Shown here piece by piece: positions 33,952 to 44,613 of a DNA stretch of 64,000 nucleotides. How positions within the stretch are numbered: position 1 is the stretch's first letter; every line of letters begins with the position of its first letter. A program made the translations under genes and the position numbers. The stretch comes from Actinokineospora bangkokensis. GTDB taxonomy: Bacteria > Actinomycetota > Actinomycetes > Mycobacteriales > Pseudonocardiaceae. Under the pieces are notes generated by a model. That model saw only the letters and a list, made by a program, of their open reading frames with translations. It did no database searches and was not told where the DNA came from. The stretch lies in NCBI RefSeq assembly GCF_001940455.1, contig NZ_MKQR01000032.1:124001-188000 (forward strand), in the 5' to 3' direction.

Positions 33952-34032
33952 ACATGCTCGGAATTAACGCAATTCGGAGCTATTATCGAAGGGATTGCCA
34001 TATAGGCAAACAAAGAACGAAAGGGGGTTCAG

Positions 34033-34449
34033 ATGAAAGCCGAAGCAGGACTGCGAAATGCCTTTGTGTATGTCCGCGTGGAGGGTGACGATGCCAGCAC
34101 GCGGATGGCCGACGACCAGCGCGCCGTCTGCTCCGAACTGGCCAACAGGCACGGTCTGCGCGTGGTGGGCGAGTACGTCGACCACGGCCCGGCCGTGGCC
34201 AGTCGGCAAGGTGAGCTGCAGCGGCTGATCGACGACGTCACCAGCCAGGCGGTCTGCGCAGTGCTGGTGTACGACCTGGCACGCCTGGCGGGCGACCTGG
34301 TGCGGCTCGAAACCATCTTGGCGGAACTGAAGGCTCGTGGTGCTGACGTCCTGACGGTCATGGGGGTGGAGGTCGCCGAGCGCTTTGTGGCTGCCCAGCG
34401 GATGCGTGAGGCGTTCCGGCGGCTGCCACAGGTCGGAGGTGCCGAGTGA
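34033..34449 (+). CDS. Serine-less resolvase-fold protein coupled to the integrase, 138 aa
   Basis: The resolvase catalytic fold is visible (NAFVYVRVEGDDASTRMADDQRAV; VVGEYVDHG; AVLVYDLARLAGDLVRLETILAELK), but the catalytic Ser of YVRVS is Glu and the DRLSR arginine block reads DLARLAG. It ends without a DNA-binding domain. GTGA overlap couples it to the large serine recombinase, AAAGGGGG gives its ribosome-binding site. It could pair with the active recombinase as a regulatory subunit or directionality factor (inference). Confidence 0.65.
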   Translation: MKAEAGLRNAFVYVRVEGDDASTRMADDQRAVCSELANRHGLRVVGEYVDHGPAVASRQGELQRLIDDVTSQAVCAVLVYDLARLAGDLVRLETILAELKARGADVLTVMGVEVAERFVAAQRMREAFRRLPQVGGAE

Positions 34450-36200
34450 GCGGCTCGCTGCGTGCCTATGCCTACCTGCGGGTCAGCACCAAGGAGCAGG
34501 CGGCCAAGGGTGGCCAGGACGAGGGCTACTCCATCCCGGCGCAGCGGGAGGCGGTCTACCGCAAAGCCCAGGAGTTGGGTGCGGTGGTGGTCGGAGAGTT
34601 CGTCGATGCCGGGGAGTCGGCCAAGTCGGCGGATCGGCCGGACTTGCAGCGGATGTTGGTGGCGCTCCGTTCGGAGCCGGTGGATCTGGTGCTGGTGCAC
34701 AAGGTCGACCGGTTGGCGCGCAACCGGATGGACGACGTGACGATCACGATGGCCATCCGTGCCGCGGGCGCCAAGTTGGTCTCGGTGATGGAGAACATCG
34801 ACGAGACGCCGAGCGGCATGCTGATGCACGCCATGCTGTCAGGGTTCGCGGAGTACTACTCGCACAACCTGGCCGTCGAGGTCCACAAGGGCATGAGCCA
34901 GAAGGCGCTGCGGGGCGGGACCAACAACAAGGCGCCGCTGGGCTACCGCAACACCGGCAAGCTCAGCGACGAGGGCCGTGAGGTGCGGACGGTGGTGGTC
35001 GACGAGGAGCGGGCCGAGCTGATCTGCTGGGCGTTCCAGGCGTATGCCACTGGCGAGTGGACGTTGCGGTCCATGGCCGCCGAGCTGGAGGTGCGTGGGC
35101 TGCGGACCCGGCGGACGCCGAAGCTGCCGGAGAAGGTGATCCAGCCGAGCATCCTGCACAACATCTTGACCAACCGGTACTACCTGGGCGAGGTCCGCTA
35201 CCAGGGGGTGTGGCACCCGGGGAACCATCCACCGCTGGTGGATGCGGTGACGTGGCAGAAGGTGCAGGAGGTACTGCGCGAGCATCTGCTCGGCGAGCGC
35301 CAACGTGAGCACCGGCATTACCTCAAATCGTCGGTGTTCTGCGGTGACTGTCTCTCGCGATTGACGATCACCAACGCCAAGAACCGTCACGGCGTGGTCT
35401 ACCCGTACTTCGTCTGCCTGGGCCGTCACGCCAAACGGACGGATTGCCGTCGCAAGGCCATCCTGATCTCCACTGTCGAGCAGATGGTGGAGGACTACTG
35501 GTCCCGGGTGGAGCTGACGCCAGCTGTGCGGGCGCTGGTGGAGGCCGATCTGCACCGGACCCTGGCTGCCACCCGCGCCGAAGCCAAGCGAGCACGGGAA
35601 CAGTTGCAGCGCGAACGACAGGCGGCCGAGGCGAAGCAGAAGAAGCTGGTGGAGGCGATCTACGCCGGAGCCATGCCACTGGACTTAGTGGCGAAGGAGC
35701 AGCAAGCGCTTGCTGGCCAGTTGGCCCGCATCGACGAGCGGCTGGCTGCCACCGACGTGGCCTTCGTGGAGCTTGAACGCAACCTGGCGGTAGCGCTGGA
35801 GCTGGCAAGCAACTGCCACCGGGCCTACCTGGCGGCTCCACCGGCGACTCGCCGGTTGTTCAACCAGGCGTTCTTCGAACGACTGGAGATTCGCCAGGAG
35901 GGCGTGGGCGCTACCGTGGCGGCTCCATTCGAGCAGATGCTCGGCATAGCCCGACGAGTGCAACTTCCACCCGAACGAGCGATGCCGGACGTGAGCGATG
36001 TCACGACCGTGGCTGATGTACTGCAACGAGGGCAGAACGACGAACTCCCCAGCGCACCTGACGGTGCGTCTGGGGAGTTCTCTGTTCTGACCTCGGGATC
36101 TACTTTTTTGGCCGAGGGTTCGGATAAGCACGCTTTGGTGCCCCTGGCAGGACTCGAACCTGCGGCCAAGAGCTTAGAAGGCTCCTGCTCTATCCGCTGA
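34446..36200 (+). CDS. Large serine recombinase (integrase), 584 aa, ending inside the tRNA gene
   Basis: Catalytic N-domain with Ser14 in AYLRVSTKEQ and the arginines of HKVDRLARNRM; a recombinase domain (LGYRN, about residues 165-280); a zinc ribbon (CGDC about 298, then CLGRH and C); and a coiled coil (RAEAKRAREQLQRERQAAEAKQKKL). The last 22 residues (ALVPLAGLEPAAK onward) are the antisense reading of the tRNA-Arg gene, so that part arose by integration or is read-through. A terminator-like hairpin lies about 120 bases before the stop. It is the enzyme that most likely inserted the element here. Confidence 0.85.
   Translation: MSGSLRAYAYLRVSTKEQAAKGGQDEGYSIPAQREAVYRKAQELGAVVVGEFVDAGESAKSADRPDLQRMLVALRSEPVDLVLVHKVDRLARNRMDDVTITMAIRAAGAKLVSVMENIDETPSGMLMHAMLSGFAEYYSHNLAVEVHKGMSQKALRGGTNNKAPLGYRNTGKLSDEGREVRTVVVDEERAELICWAFQAYATGEWTLRSMAAELEVRGLRTRRTPKLPEKVIQPSILHNILTNRYYLGEVRYQGVWHPGNHPPLVDAVTWQKVQEVLREHLLGERQREHRHYLKSSVFCGDCLSRLTITNAKNRHGVVYPYFVCLGRHAKRTDCRRKAILISTVEQMVEDYWSRVELTPAVRALVEADLHRTLAATRAEAKRAREQLQRERQAAEAKQKKLVEAIYAGAMPLDLVAKEQQALAGQLARIDERLAATDVAFVELERNLAVALELASNCHRAYLAAPPATRRLFNQAFFERLEIRQEGVGATVAAPFEQMLGIARRVQLPPERAMPDVSDVTTVADVLQRGQNDELPSAPDGASGEFSVLTSGSTFLAEGSDKHALVPLAGLEPAAKSLEGSCSIR
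36042..36080. terminator. Terminator-like hairpin inside the integrase 3' end
   Basis: GAACTCCCCAG and GCACC pair with GGTGC and CTGGGGAGTTC around a TGAC loop. Followed by a run of six T about 35 bases later. Its place within the open frame suggests that the functional end of the integrase message precedes the tRNA. Confidence 0.5.
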
Positions 36201-36211
36201 GCTACAGGGGC
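36136..36211 (-). tRNA. tRNA-Arg (anticodon UCU), element attachment site
   Basis: A full cloverleaf is readable: acceptor GCCCCTG/CAGGGGC, D-arm TAGCTCAGCGG, anticodon loop CTTCTAA, T-arm with GGTTCGAGTCC, encoded CCA. The gene runs leftward so its 3' end faces the mobile region, and the recombinase is directly adjacent: the usual geometry for integration at a tRNA 3' end. No second copy of the 3' segment is visible, so the other junction is outside the window. Confidence 0.95.
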
Positions 36212-36388
36212 GCGGGGGCGGACTGCCGAGGGTGCACAGTAGTCCGTTCCTCTTGGTTGATCGCTGGAGACGGGCCCGGCGTTTCTCCCCGGCGGCGTGG
36301 TGGGGGCGTTCGGGGGAGGGTGGGGGGCCGTTCGGGGGGTGGGGTGGCTTGTCACGGTGGGTGGTGGGGAGGCGTCTACGCTCTGGTT

Positions 36389-38407
36389 GTGGCTGGTGAT
36401 GGCGTGACTGAGCGTGAGGTGGCTCGGGGGCCCCGCGGGGTGGGCGGGGTGGTCGGGCTCGTGGTGGTGGGCGTGCTCGCGGCGGGTGTTGTCGCCGTGG
36501 TGCTGCTCACGCTGACGGGTGGGGCCGCGGAGGTGTTGCCGGGGTTGCCGCAGTCCGATGCCTTCACCGGGTATGCGTTGACGCTCGTTCGGGTGGTTGC
36601 CGAGGCGGGCAGTGTGGTCACGATCGGGGGGTTGTTGTTCGCGGCCTTCTTCGTGCCGCCGCAGCGGTCGGGTGTGCTGGACGTCGGGGGGTACGGGGCG
36701 CTGCGGATGGCGGGGTGGGGGGCCGCCGTGTGGTTCCTCGGATCGCTGCTGCTCGCCCCGCTGACGGCGGCGGACGCGGCGGGGTTGGGCGTGGGGGACG
36801 TGCTGCGGACGGATGTGCTGGTCGACCTGGTGGGCGGGTTGGAGCAGCCGAAGGCGTGGCTGTTCACCGCCGGGTTCGCGCTGGTGGTGTGGGTCGGGAC
36901 GCGGTTCGTGCTGAGCTGGGGGTGGACGGCGGCGCTGTTCTTCGTGTCCGTCGCGGGGGTGGCGCCGGTGGCGCTGACCGGGCACTCGGCCAGCGGCGGG
37001 TCGCACGACATGGCGACCAACAGCCTGTTGTTCCACCTGCTCGCGGCCGCGCTGTGGGTCGGGGGGCTGATCGCGCTGCTGGTGCACGGGCGGCGCGGTG
37101 GGGCGCACCTGGGGTTGGCCGCGGCGCGGTTCTCGAAGGTCGCGCTGGTGTGCTGGGTGGTGATGGCCGCGTCCGGGGTCGTCAACGCGTTGATCCGGCT
37201 GCCGGTGCGCGACCTGTTCACGTCGAGCTATGGGCTGCTGATCGTCGCCAAGACCGCTCTCCTCGTGGTGCTGGGCGTGTTCGGCTATTTCCAGCGCGAG
37301 CGGGGCGTCAAGGGCGTCGTGGAGCGGGGTGACCGGGGGGCGCTGCTGCGGCTCGCCGGGGTCGAGGTGCTGGTCATGCTGGTGACGATCGGGGTGGCCT
37401 CGGCGCTGGCGCGCACGGCGCCGCCCGCGTCGGTGCAGGTGCAGCCCGACCGCACGGAGATCCAGCTCGGCTACACCCTCGACGGGCCGCCCACCGCCGT
37501 GCGGCTGCTGTTCGACTGGCGGTTCGACCTGGTCTTCGGCACCGCCGCGCTGGTGCTCGCCGGGCTCTACGCGGTGGGGTACCGGCGGCTGCGGGCGCGG
37601 GGGATCAGTTGGCCGGTCGGGCGGGTGATCGCCTGGATGGCGGGCTGCTTCGTGATCCTCTTCGCGACCTCCTCCGGCGTCGGCCGGTACTCGCCGGCGG
37701 TGTTCAGCGTGCACATGGAAGCGCACATGATGCTCTCCATGCTGGCGCCGGTGCTGCTGGTGCTGGGCGCCCCGGTGACCCTCGCGCTGCGCGTGCTGCC
37801 GACCGCGGGCCGGGACAACCCGCCCGGGCCGCGCGAGTGGCTGCTGGCGGCGGTGCACTCGCCGGTGTCGAAGGTGCTGACGAACCCGGTGGTCGCGCTG
37901 GTGCTGTTCGTCGGGTCGTTCTACGGGCTGTACCTGACCGGGTTGTTCGACGCGGCGCTGCCCGAGCACTGGGCGCACCTGCTGATGAACGCGCACTTCC
38001 TGCTGGTGGGCTACATCTTCTACTGGCCGGTGATCGGGGTGGACCCGGCGCCGAACCGGCTGCCGCACCTGGGCCGGTTGGGCCTGGTGTTCGCGTCGAT
38101 GCCGTTCCACGCGTTCTTCGGCGTGATCATCATGGGCATGGACACCGTGGTGGGCCTGACCTTCTACCAGTCGCTCGGGCTCACCTGGAACGCCGACCTG
38201 GTCGGCGACCAGCGCCTCGGCGGCGGCATCGCCTGGGCGTCCGGGGAGATCCCGCTGCTGCTGGTGCTGATCGCGCTGCTGGCGCAGTGGTCGCGGGCCG
38301 ACGAGCGCGAGGCGCGCCGCACCGACCGCCGGGTGGACGAGGGCGGGTCGGACGACCTGGAGGCCTACAACGCCATGCTGCGCCAGATGGCCCGCGACAA
38401 GCGGTAG
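36389..38407 (+). CDS. Fused CopD / cytochrome c oxidase assembly (CtaG-type) membrane protein, 672 aa
   Basis: About 16 hydrophobic segments. The first half resembles CopD copper-resistance proteins (GHSASGGSHDMATNSLLFHLLAAALWVGGL with conserved His). The second half resembles Caa3_CtaG (FSVHMEAHMMLSMLAPVLLVLG; HWAHLLMNAHFLLVGYIFYWPVIGVDP; PFHAFFGVIIMGMD), where the His and Met probably bind copper for oxidase assembly. GTG 36389 is chosen just before the first TM; GTG 36257 and 36404 are alternatives. First chromosomal gene after the element; no gene in 36212-36388. Confidence 0.85.
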   Translation: MAGDGVTEREVARGPRGVGGVVGLVVVGVLAAGVVAVVLLTLTGGAAEVLPGLPQSDAFTGYALTLVRVVAEAGSVVTIGGLLFAAFFVPPQRSGVLDVGGYGALRMAGWGAAVWFLGSLLLAPLTAADAAGLGVGDVLRTDVLVDLVGGLEQPKAWLFTAGFALVVWVGTRFVLSWGWTAALFFVSVAGVAPVALTGHSASGGSHDMATNSLLFHLLAAALWVGGLIALLVHGRRGGAHLGLAAARFSKVALVCWVVMAASGVVNALIRLPVRDLFTSSYGLLIVAKTALLVVLGVFGYFQRERGVKGVVERGDRGALLRLAGVEVLVMLVTIGVASALARTAPPASVQVQPDRTEIQLGYTLDGPPTAVRLLFDWRFDLVFGTAALVLAGLYAVGYRRLRARGISWPVGRVIAWMAGCFVILFATSSGVGRYSPAVFSVHMEAHMMLSMLAPVLLVLGAPVTLALRVLPTAGRDNPPGPREWLLAAVHSPVSKVLTNPVVALVLFVGSFYGLYLTGLFDAALPEHWAHLLMNAHFLLVGYIFYWPVIGVDPAPNRLPHLGRLGLVFASMPFHAFFGVIIMGMDTVVGLTFYQSLGLTWNADLVGDQRLGGGIAWASGEIPLLLVLIALLAQWSRADEREARRTDRRVDEGGSDDLEAYNAMLRQMARDKR

Positions 38408-38435
38408 TTGTCCACAGCCCCCCGAGCTGTCCACA
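38408..38435. promoter_or_regulatory. Pair of DnaA-box-like sequences
   Basis: TTGTCCACA, the actinobacterial DnaA-box consensus, at 38408-38416 and CTGTCCACA, one mismatch, at 38427-38435, same orientation, between the CopD/CtaG and SSB genes. Confidence 0.45.
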
Positions 38436-38509
38436 GGCCGCGAGCGCGGCTGGCCCCGGCCGCGCGCACCCGGCACCGTTGTCCGTACCGACGAGGGACG
38501 GAGACGGAC

Positions 38510-38896
38510 GTGAACGAGACGATGGTGACGCTCACCGGTTGGGTCGTGGCCCCGGTGGAGCAGCGGCGCTACGAGGAGGGCAAGACGCTCTCCCGCTTCC
38601 GCATGGTCAGCAAGGAGCGGCGTTACGACGCCGACACCGCCGCCTGGGTCGACGGGCACCAGTTCTACTGCGAGGTGCAGTGCTGGGACCGCTTCGGCGA
38701 GAACGTGGCCGCAGGCCTGGGGCGCGGTGACCCGGTGGTGGTGCACGGCAGGCTGCGGGTGGAGGAGTACGAGTGGGAGGGCGCCCAGCGCACCACGCTC
38801 GTCGTCCGGGCCTCCGCGGTCGGCCGCAACCTGCGCTTCCCCCGGCCCGCCGACGCCGAGCCGATCGGCGCCGACGCGGCCGCGGACGCGGCGTGA
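38510..38896 (+). CDS. Single-stranded DNA-binding protein paralogue, 128 aa
   Basis: OB-fold pattern: MVTLTGWVVAPVEQRRYEEGKTLSRFRMVSK-type strands, FYCEVQCWDRFGENVAAGLGRGDPVVVHGRLRVEEYEW, the SSB core with its aromatic residues. The usual long Gly-rich linker and DDDIPF-like tip are missing, so it is likely an accessory SSB (as in SsbB/competence-type paralogues) rather than the essential one. GTG with GGAGACGGAC upstream. Confidence 0.8.
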   Translation: MNETMVTLTGWVVAPVEQRRYEEGKTLSRFRMVSKERRYDADTAAWVDGHQFYCEVQCWDRFGENVAAGLGRGDPVVVHGRLRVEEYEWEGAQRTTLVVRASAVGRNLRFPRPADAEPIGADAAADAA

Positions 38897-38970
38897 GGGG
38901 TGTTTGCCGTGGTCACGACGGGGGAAGCCCCCAGGCGGGAGTTCCGACGAGCAGCAGGAGGAGCGACGCC

Positions 38971-39225
38971 GTGGCGAGCAGCATCAAGGACGAGAAGACC
39001 TACCGGGAGCTGCGGGACAAGGGCGAGTCGAAGGAGAAGGCCGCCCGCATCGCCAACGCCTCCGCCGCGCGCGGCAAGCGGGCCGTGTCGGCCAAGGGCG
39101 GGCACAGCGGCTCGTACGAGGACTGGACCGTGCAGCAGCTGCGCAAGCGCGCGGGGGAGATCGGCATCGACGGGCGCTCCGGCATGCGCAAGGAAGAACT
39201 GGTCAGGGCGCTGCGGGAGCACTGA
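38971..39225 (+). CDS. DUF7218/Rho-N-like small protein, 84 aa
   Basis: AGGAGGAG precedes the GTG. N-terminal half (DEKTYRELRDKGESKEKAARIANA) is a conserved charged helix; C-terminal half (YEDWTVQQLRKRAGEIGIDGRSGMRKEELVRALRE) matches the Rho N-terminal/SAP-like nucleic-acid-binding helix pair. Common actinobacterial protein, role unknown. Confidence 0.75.
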   Translation: MASSIKDEKTYRELRDKGESKEKAARIANASAARGKRAVSAKGGHSGSYEDWTVQQLRKRAGEIGIDGRSGMRKEELVRALREH

Positions 39226-39307
39226 CGGGCGCTCGGGCCGCCCCCGGGCGCGGGCGAAGCCCCTGCCGCGCTCACGGCGCCGGGCCGACCACTCTACGAT
39301 CGCGGGC

Positions 39308-40984
<1,677 letters not shown>

Positions 40985-40996
40985 GGGGCCTGCGAC

Positions 40997-43900
40997 GTGG
41001 CGGCCTGGAACACCGAGCCCGCGGTGGTCGACGCGGACGAGCGCGCGGCGCTCGTCCGCGGGGCGGACCGGCTGCGGTGGAGCGCACCGGAGGTCGCGGT
41101 GCCCTTCGCCCAGCGCGCCCTCGCCGGTGCCGACGCCGCCACCGCGACCCGGGTCCGGGTCCTGCTGACCACCGCGCTGGTCCGCCTCGGCCGCCCGGCC
41201 GAGGCGGTCCGGCACGGGGTCGCCGCGCTGCGCCCGCCCGCGGGCCCGGTCGACGCCGCCGGGGTCGAGTCCGAGGCCACGGTCCGCACCGCCCTGGCCG
41301 CGGCCGCCCTCGCCCTGGGCGACCCGCTGGTCGGCGTGGAGCTGCTGCGGCCGGTGCTGGCCTCCGAGGCCGTCCGCGAGGCGACCAGGGCCGACGCCCT
41401 CACCGGGTTGGCGGCGTGCACCACGCACGTCGGCGGCCGCGACGACCTGGAAGACGCCTTGGCCGAGGCCGACCGGCTGCTGGCCGCCGACGCCGCCCTG
41501 GACCAGGACGAGCGGCGGCTGCGGCGGGCGCTGCTCGCCGCGGGCACCGCCGCCTACCACCGCCGCCACGGCGACCCGGAGGCGGCGGAGGAGACGGCCA
41601 GGGACGGGCTCTCGCTGCTCAACCGGGTGTCCGGGGCGGCGCCCGACGGCGGGCTCGTCCGGGCCCGGCTGACCTGGGAGTTGGTCGGCGCCGTGCTCGA
41701 CGAGGGCGACCTCGCCGAGGCGGAGGCGCTGGCCGCGGACGCGCTCGCCCTGCCGGTCCGGGCGGCCGCCGCGCCCGCTCTCGGCCGGGTGCGGTTGGCG
41801 CTGGCCACCCGGGTGCACCTGCCCGCGGGGCGGGCGGAGACCGGGCGGGCGCTGCTGGTCGACGTCGTCCGCGCGGCCGAGCGGCACGGGCTGCACTCGC
41901 TGCTGGCCGACGCGTGGACGCTGCTCGCCGGGGCCGAGGAGGAGGCCGGGCACCCCGTGGAGGCGCTGCACGCGCTGCGCTCGGCGCGGGCCGCCGAGTA
42001 CCGCACCCTCACCACCGCCCAAGAGGCGCGGGCGCTGCTCACCACGGCTGTCAGCGGTGCGACGGACGCCGAGCAGGCCGTGGAGCTGCTGCGCGACACC
42101 GTCGTCCGCCCACCCACCTACTCCCCGCCGCACCAGGTCCCGTCCCCGCGCCCCGCGCCCGCCGAACCGGACGCGGACCCCGGGCCGCCCGCGGGCGCGG
42201 AACCGGCGGCGCAGAGCGGGAAGGCTGAACCGCAGGAGCAGGCTCCCGAGCCGGACACCGAGTACGCGCTGACCCTGGTGCGGATCGTGGCGCAGCCCGG
42301 GGACCAGGCGCCGGTCGGCCTGGAGGCGCTGCTCAACGCGCTGGCGACGCACGTGCGCGGCCTGGCGCCGGACAACGCCGAGCTGATCCGCGGCGACCAG
42401 GGCGAGTTCGCCGTCCTGCTGCCCGGGGCGCCGCGCACGGCCGCCGAGTGGTTGGCCGACACCGTGCGCGAGGCGGGCGGCGGCGACTGGTTGCCCGAGC
42501 GCGCGGGCAGGCCGGTCGGGGTCGCCACCGGCGTCGCGACCCGGCTGGGCAGCGTGGACGGGCCGGTCGGCGGGGTCGACGCCCTGCTGGTCGCCGCACG
42601 CGCCGCGCTCACCGAGCCCCGCTTCACCGCCCCCAAACCCCAGCAGCCCGAGCCCCAGCAGCCTGAGCCCCCGCAGCCCGAGCCGCGGACCGCGCCCGCC
42701 GAGGCGGCGGCCGAGCCGTCGACCCACCCGATCCCGCCCCCGGGCACGCTCGGGCGCCGGGCCTCGCGGCGGGCGAGCGAGGAGATCCGCAGGCCGTCGG
42801 CCGCCGAGCTGTCCGCCGCGGCCGACAGCGAGGACGTGGCCTCGGTGCTGTCGCGCTCGGGTGTCCTCGGCACGCCCACCAGCGGGGGCAGGCGCCGGGC
42901 CGAGGACCTGCCGTTCGGGGGCGAGGACCCCACGGTGCTGCCGGAGGTCGAGGGGCCCGCGGCCGCCCAGGCGACCGAGGCGGCCCCGGCGAGCGGTGCG
43001 GACGGCGCGGCCGGGGACGCCGAGTCCCGGCACGCCGACGGCACCGACGCCCAGGCCATCCTGCGCCGGTTCGACAGCGCCGAGATCCGCCGCGCCACCG
43101 GCCGCGCGCCCCGCTCCGAAGGCGGGGTGCGGCACCGGCCGGAGACCACCGGCGGCCAGCGGCGCGCCGACCGCACCGGCGCGGGCACCAGCGACACCGA
43201 CCGCCTGCGGCGCCGGTCGCAGACCCCCGACGCCGACGCCCGCTCGGTGCTGCGCCGCTTCGACACCGCCGAGCTGCGCCGCCGGGTGCAGCAGGCCAGC
43301 GCCAAGGCCGAGGCGAGCAGGCGCACCGACACCGCCAGCGTCCGCAGGCGCGGCCAGGACGCGGTCGCGGGCCCCAACACCGACCCGACGACCGGGCCGG
43401 TCGACGTGCAGTCGGTGCTGCGCCGGATGGACTCGGCCGACACCCCGGCGGACCCGGCCGGGACGGCTGCCGACGCGCAGCCCGCGCCCACCGGCCCCGC
43501 TGACCCGGTCGAGCACGCCCCGCCCGCCGCCAAGCCCGCCGACAAGGTGCCCACGCCGCCCACGGGCATCGACGTGCAGGAAGTGCTGCGCAAGTTCGAC
43601 AGCGGCGAGATCCGCTTCGGCGGGCGCAGACCCGCCGCGCCCCAGCAGGCCGCCGCGCCCCAGCAGGCCGCCGCGCCCCCGCCCGCCCCCGAGCCCGCAG
43701 CGGGCAAGGCCCAGCAGGTCAGCGACGCGCAGTCCGTGCTCGACCGCTTCGGCCTCACCCCGGGCGAGGGCGGGCGCAGGCGTGCCCCGGACGAGGGGTC
43801 CCCCGAGGCCGGCGCGGACCTGCCCGCCACGCCGCTGCCGGAACCCGCGGTCGCGCTGCCCCCGTTCCCCGCCCTGTCGGACACCCCGTCGCTGGCGCTG

Positions 43901-44452
43901 CCGGAGCCGCCCCCGCTGCCCGCCGCCACCGTGCCGACCCCGCCCGGGTCCCCGGACGTGCCGACCCCGCCGAACCCGGACACCCAGCCCACCCCGCCCG
44001 AGGTCGCGCCCCCGCCCGGCAGCGACGAGCCGGTCGGGGACCCCCTCCTCGACCCGCCCACGAGCCCGGTGCCCGCCCTGCCGAGCCCGGTCGAGCCCGT
44101 GCCGGACAACGTCGCCCGGCTCGCCGACCGGCGCTCGATCGACTTCTCCGCCCGGCTGCGCGGCCTGCCGCGCCCGCCGGAGGTCGAGGCCCGCCCCGCC
44201 GACGCGCCCGCGGCCGAGGCGCCCGCCAAGCGCGGTGGCAGGCGCGAGCGCACCGCCTCCAGCGACCTGGCCGACCTGCTCGCGGAGGCGATGGCCGCCT
44301 ACCAGGCCACCCAGCCCGACGAGCGCGACGGCTGGCGCGGCGGCGAGCAGGCCGACGAGCAGCAGGTGTCCGGTCGACCCGTGCCGCCGCCCGGCGCGCG
44401 CGGGCGGCACCGGTCCTCCGAGTGGGCGCCCGCCGACTTCGACAGCGGGTGA
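40997..44452 (+). CDS. Large TPR / GGDEF-like / disordered protein with repeated helical motif, 1151 aa
   Basis: Residues 1-370 are Ala/Leu/Glu helical hairpins (TPR-like). Around 420-540 is a domain whose centre LIRGDQGEFAVLLPG strongly recalls GGDEF diguanylate cyclases, but with RGDQGEF in place of the GGDEF signature, so it is probably an inactive sensor. From about 555 the chain is Pro/Ala/Glu-rich and likely disordered, with five copies of a motif like D-x-Q-x-V-L-R-R-F-D-S-A-E-I-R (about 684, 747, 803, 859 and 911). GTG start 12 bases after ettA. No TM. Family not known to me; probably a scaffold or signalling protein. Confidence 0.65.
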   Translation: MAAWNTEPAVVDADERAALVRGADRLRWSAPEVAVPFAQRALAGADAATATRVRVLLTTALVRLGRPAEAVRHGVAALRPPAGPVDAAGVESEATVRTALAAAALALGDPLVGVELLRPVLASEAVREATRADALTGLAACTTHVGGRDDLEDALAEADRLLAADAALDQDERRLRRALLAAGTAAYHRRHGDPEAAEETARDGLSLLNRVSGAAPDGGLVRARLTWELVGAVLDEGDLAEAEALAADALALPVRAAAAPALGRVRLALATRVHLPAGRAETGRALLVDVVRAAERHGLHSLLADAWTLLAGAEEEAGHPVEALHALRSARAAEYRTLTTAQEARALLTTAVSGATDAEQAVELLRDTVVRPPTYSPPHQVPSPRPAPAEPDADPGPPAGAEPAAQSGKAEPQEQAPEPDTEYALTLVRIVAQPGDQAPVGLEALLNALATHVRGLAPDNAELIRGDQGEFAVLLPGAPRTAAEWLADTVREAGGGDWLPERAGRPVGVATGVATRLGSVDGPVGGVDALLVAARAALTEPRFTAPKPQQPEPQQPEPPQPEPRTAPAEAAAEPSTHPIPPPGTLGRRASRRASEEIRRPSAAELSAAADSEDVASVLSRSGVLGTPTSGGRRRAEDLPFGGEDPTVLPEVEGPAAAQATEAAPASGADGAAGDAESRHADGTDAQAILRRFDSAEIRRATGRAPRSEGGVRHRPETTGGQRRADRTGAGTSDTDRLRRRSQTPDADARSVLRRFDTAELRRRVQQASAKAEASRRTDTASVRRRGQDAVAGPNTDPTTGPVDVQSVLRRMDSADTPADPAGTAADAQPAPTGPADPVEHAPPAAKPADKVPTPPTGIDVQEVLRKFDSGEIRFGGRRPAAPQQAAAPQQAAAPPPAPEPAAGKAQQVSDAQSVLDRFGLTPGEGGRRRAPDEGSPEAGADLPATPLPEPAVALPPFPALSDTPSLALPEPPPLPAATVPTPPGSPDVPTPPNPDTQPTPPEVAPPPGSDEPVGDPLLDPPTSPVPALPSPVEPVPDNVARLADRRSIDFSARLRGLPRPPEVEARPADAPAAEAPAKRGGRRERTASSDLADLLAEAMAAYQATQPDERDGWRGGEQADEQQVSGRPVPPPGARGRHRSSEWAPADFDSG

Positions 44453-44613
44453 CCGGCAAGGGGGTCCACGTGGTTTCTCAGCCACCGGATCAGGCATGAA
44501 AACTGACATTATCCGGAGATTCACCGGGAGCGGGCCGCTTCCGGCGTAGGATCTCGCGCGCGAGCCGTTCGTGGCACAACGACGTGCCACCACCGATGTG
44601 GAGCTGAACAACC

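Noticed and set aside
35825-38746. Minus-strand His/Arg-rich frame of 973 codons over the tRNA and CopD/CtaG gene
   Set aside because: Spans a tRNA gene and is antisense to a membrane protein with clear motifs; composition is not protein-like.
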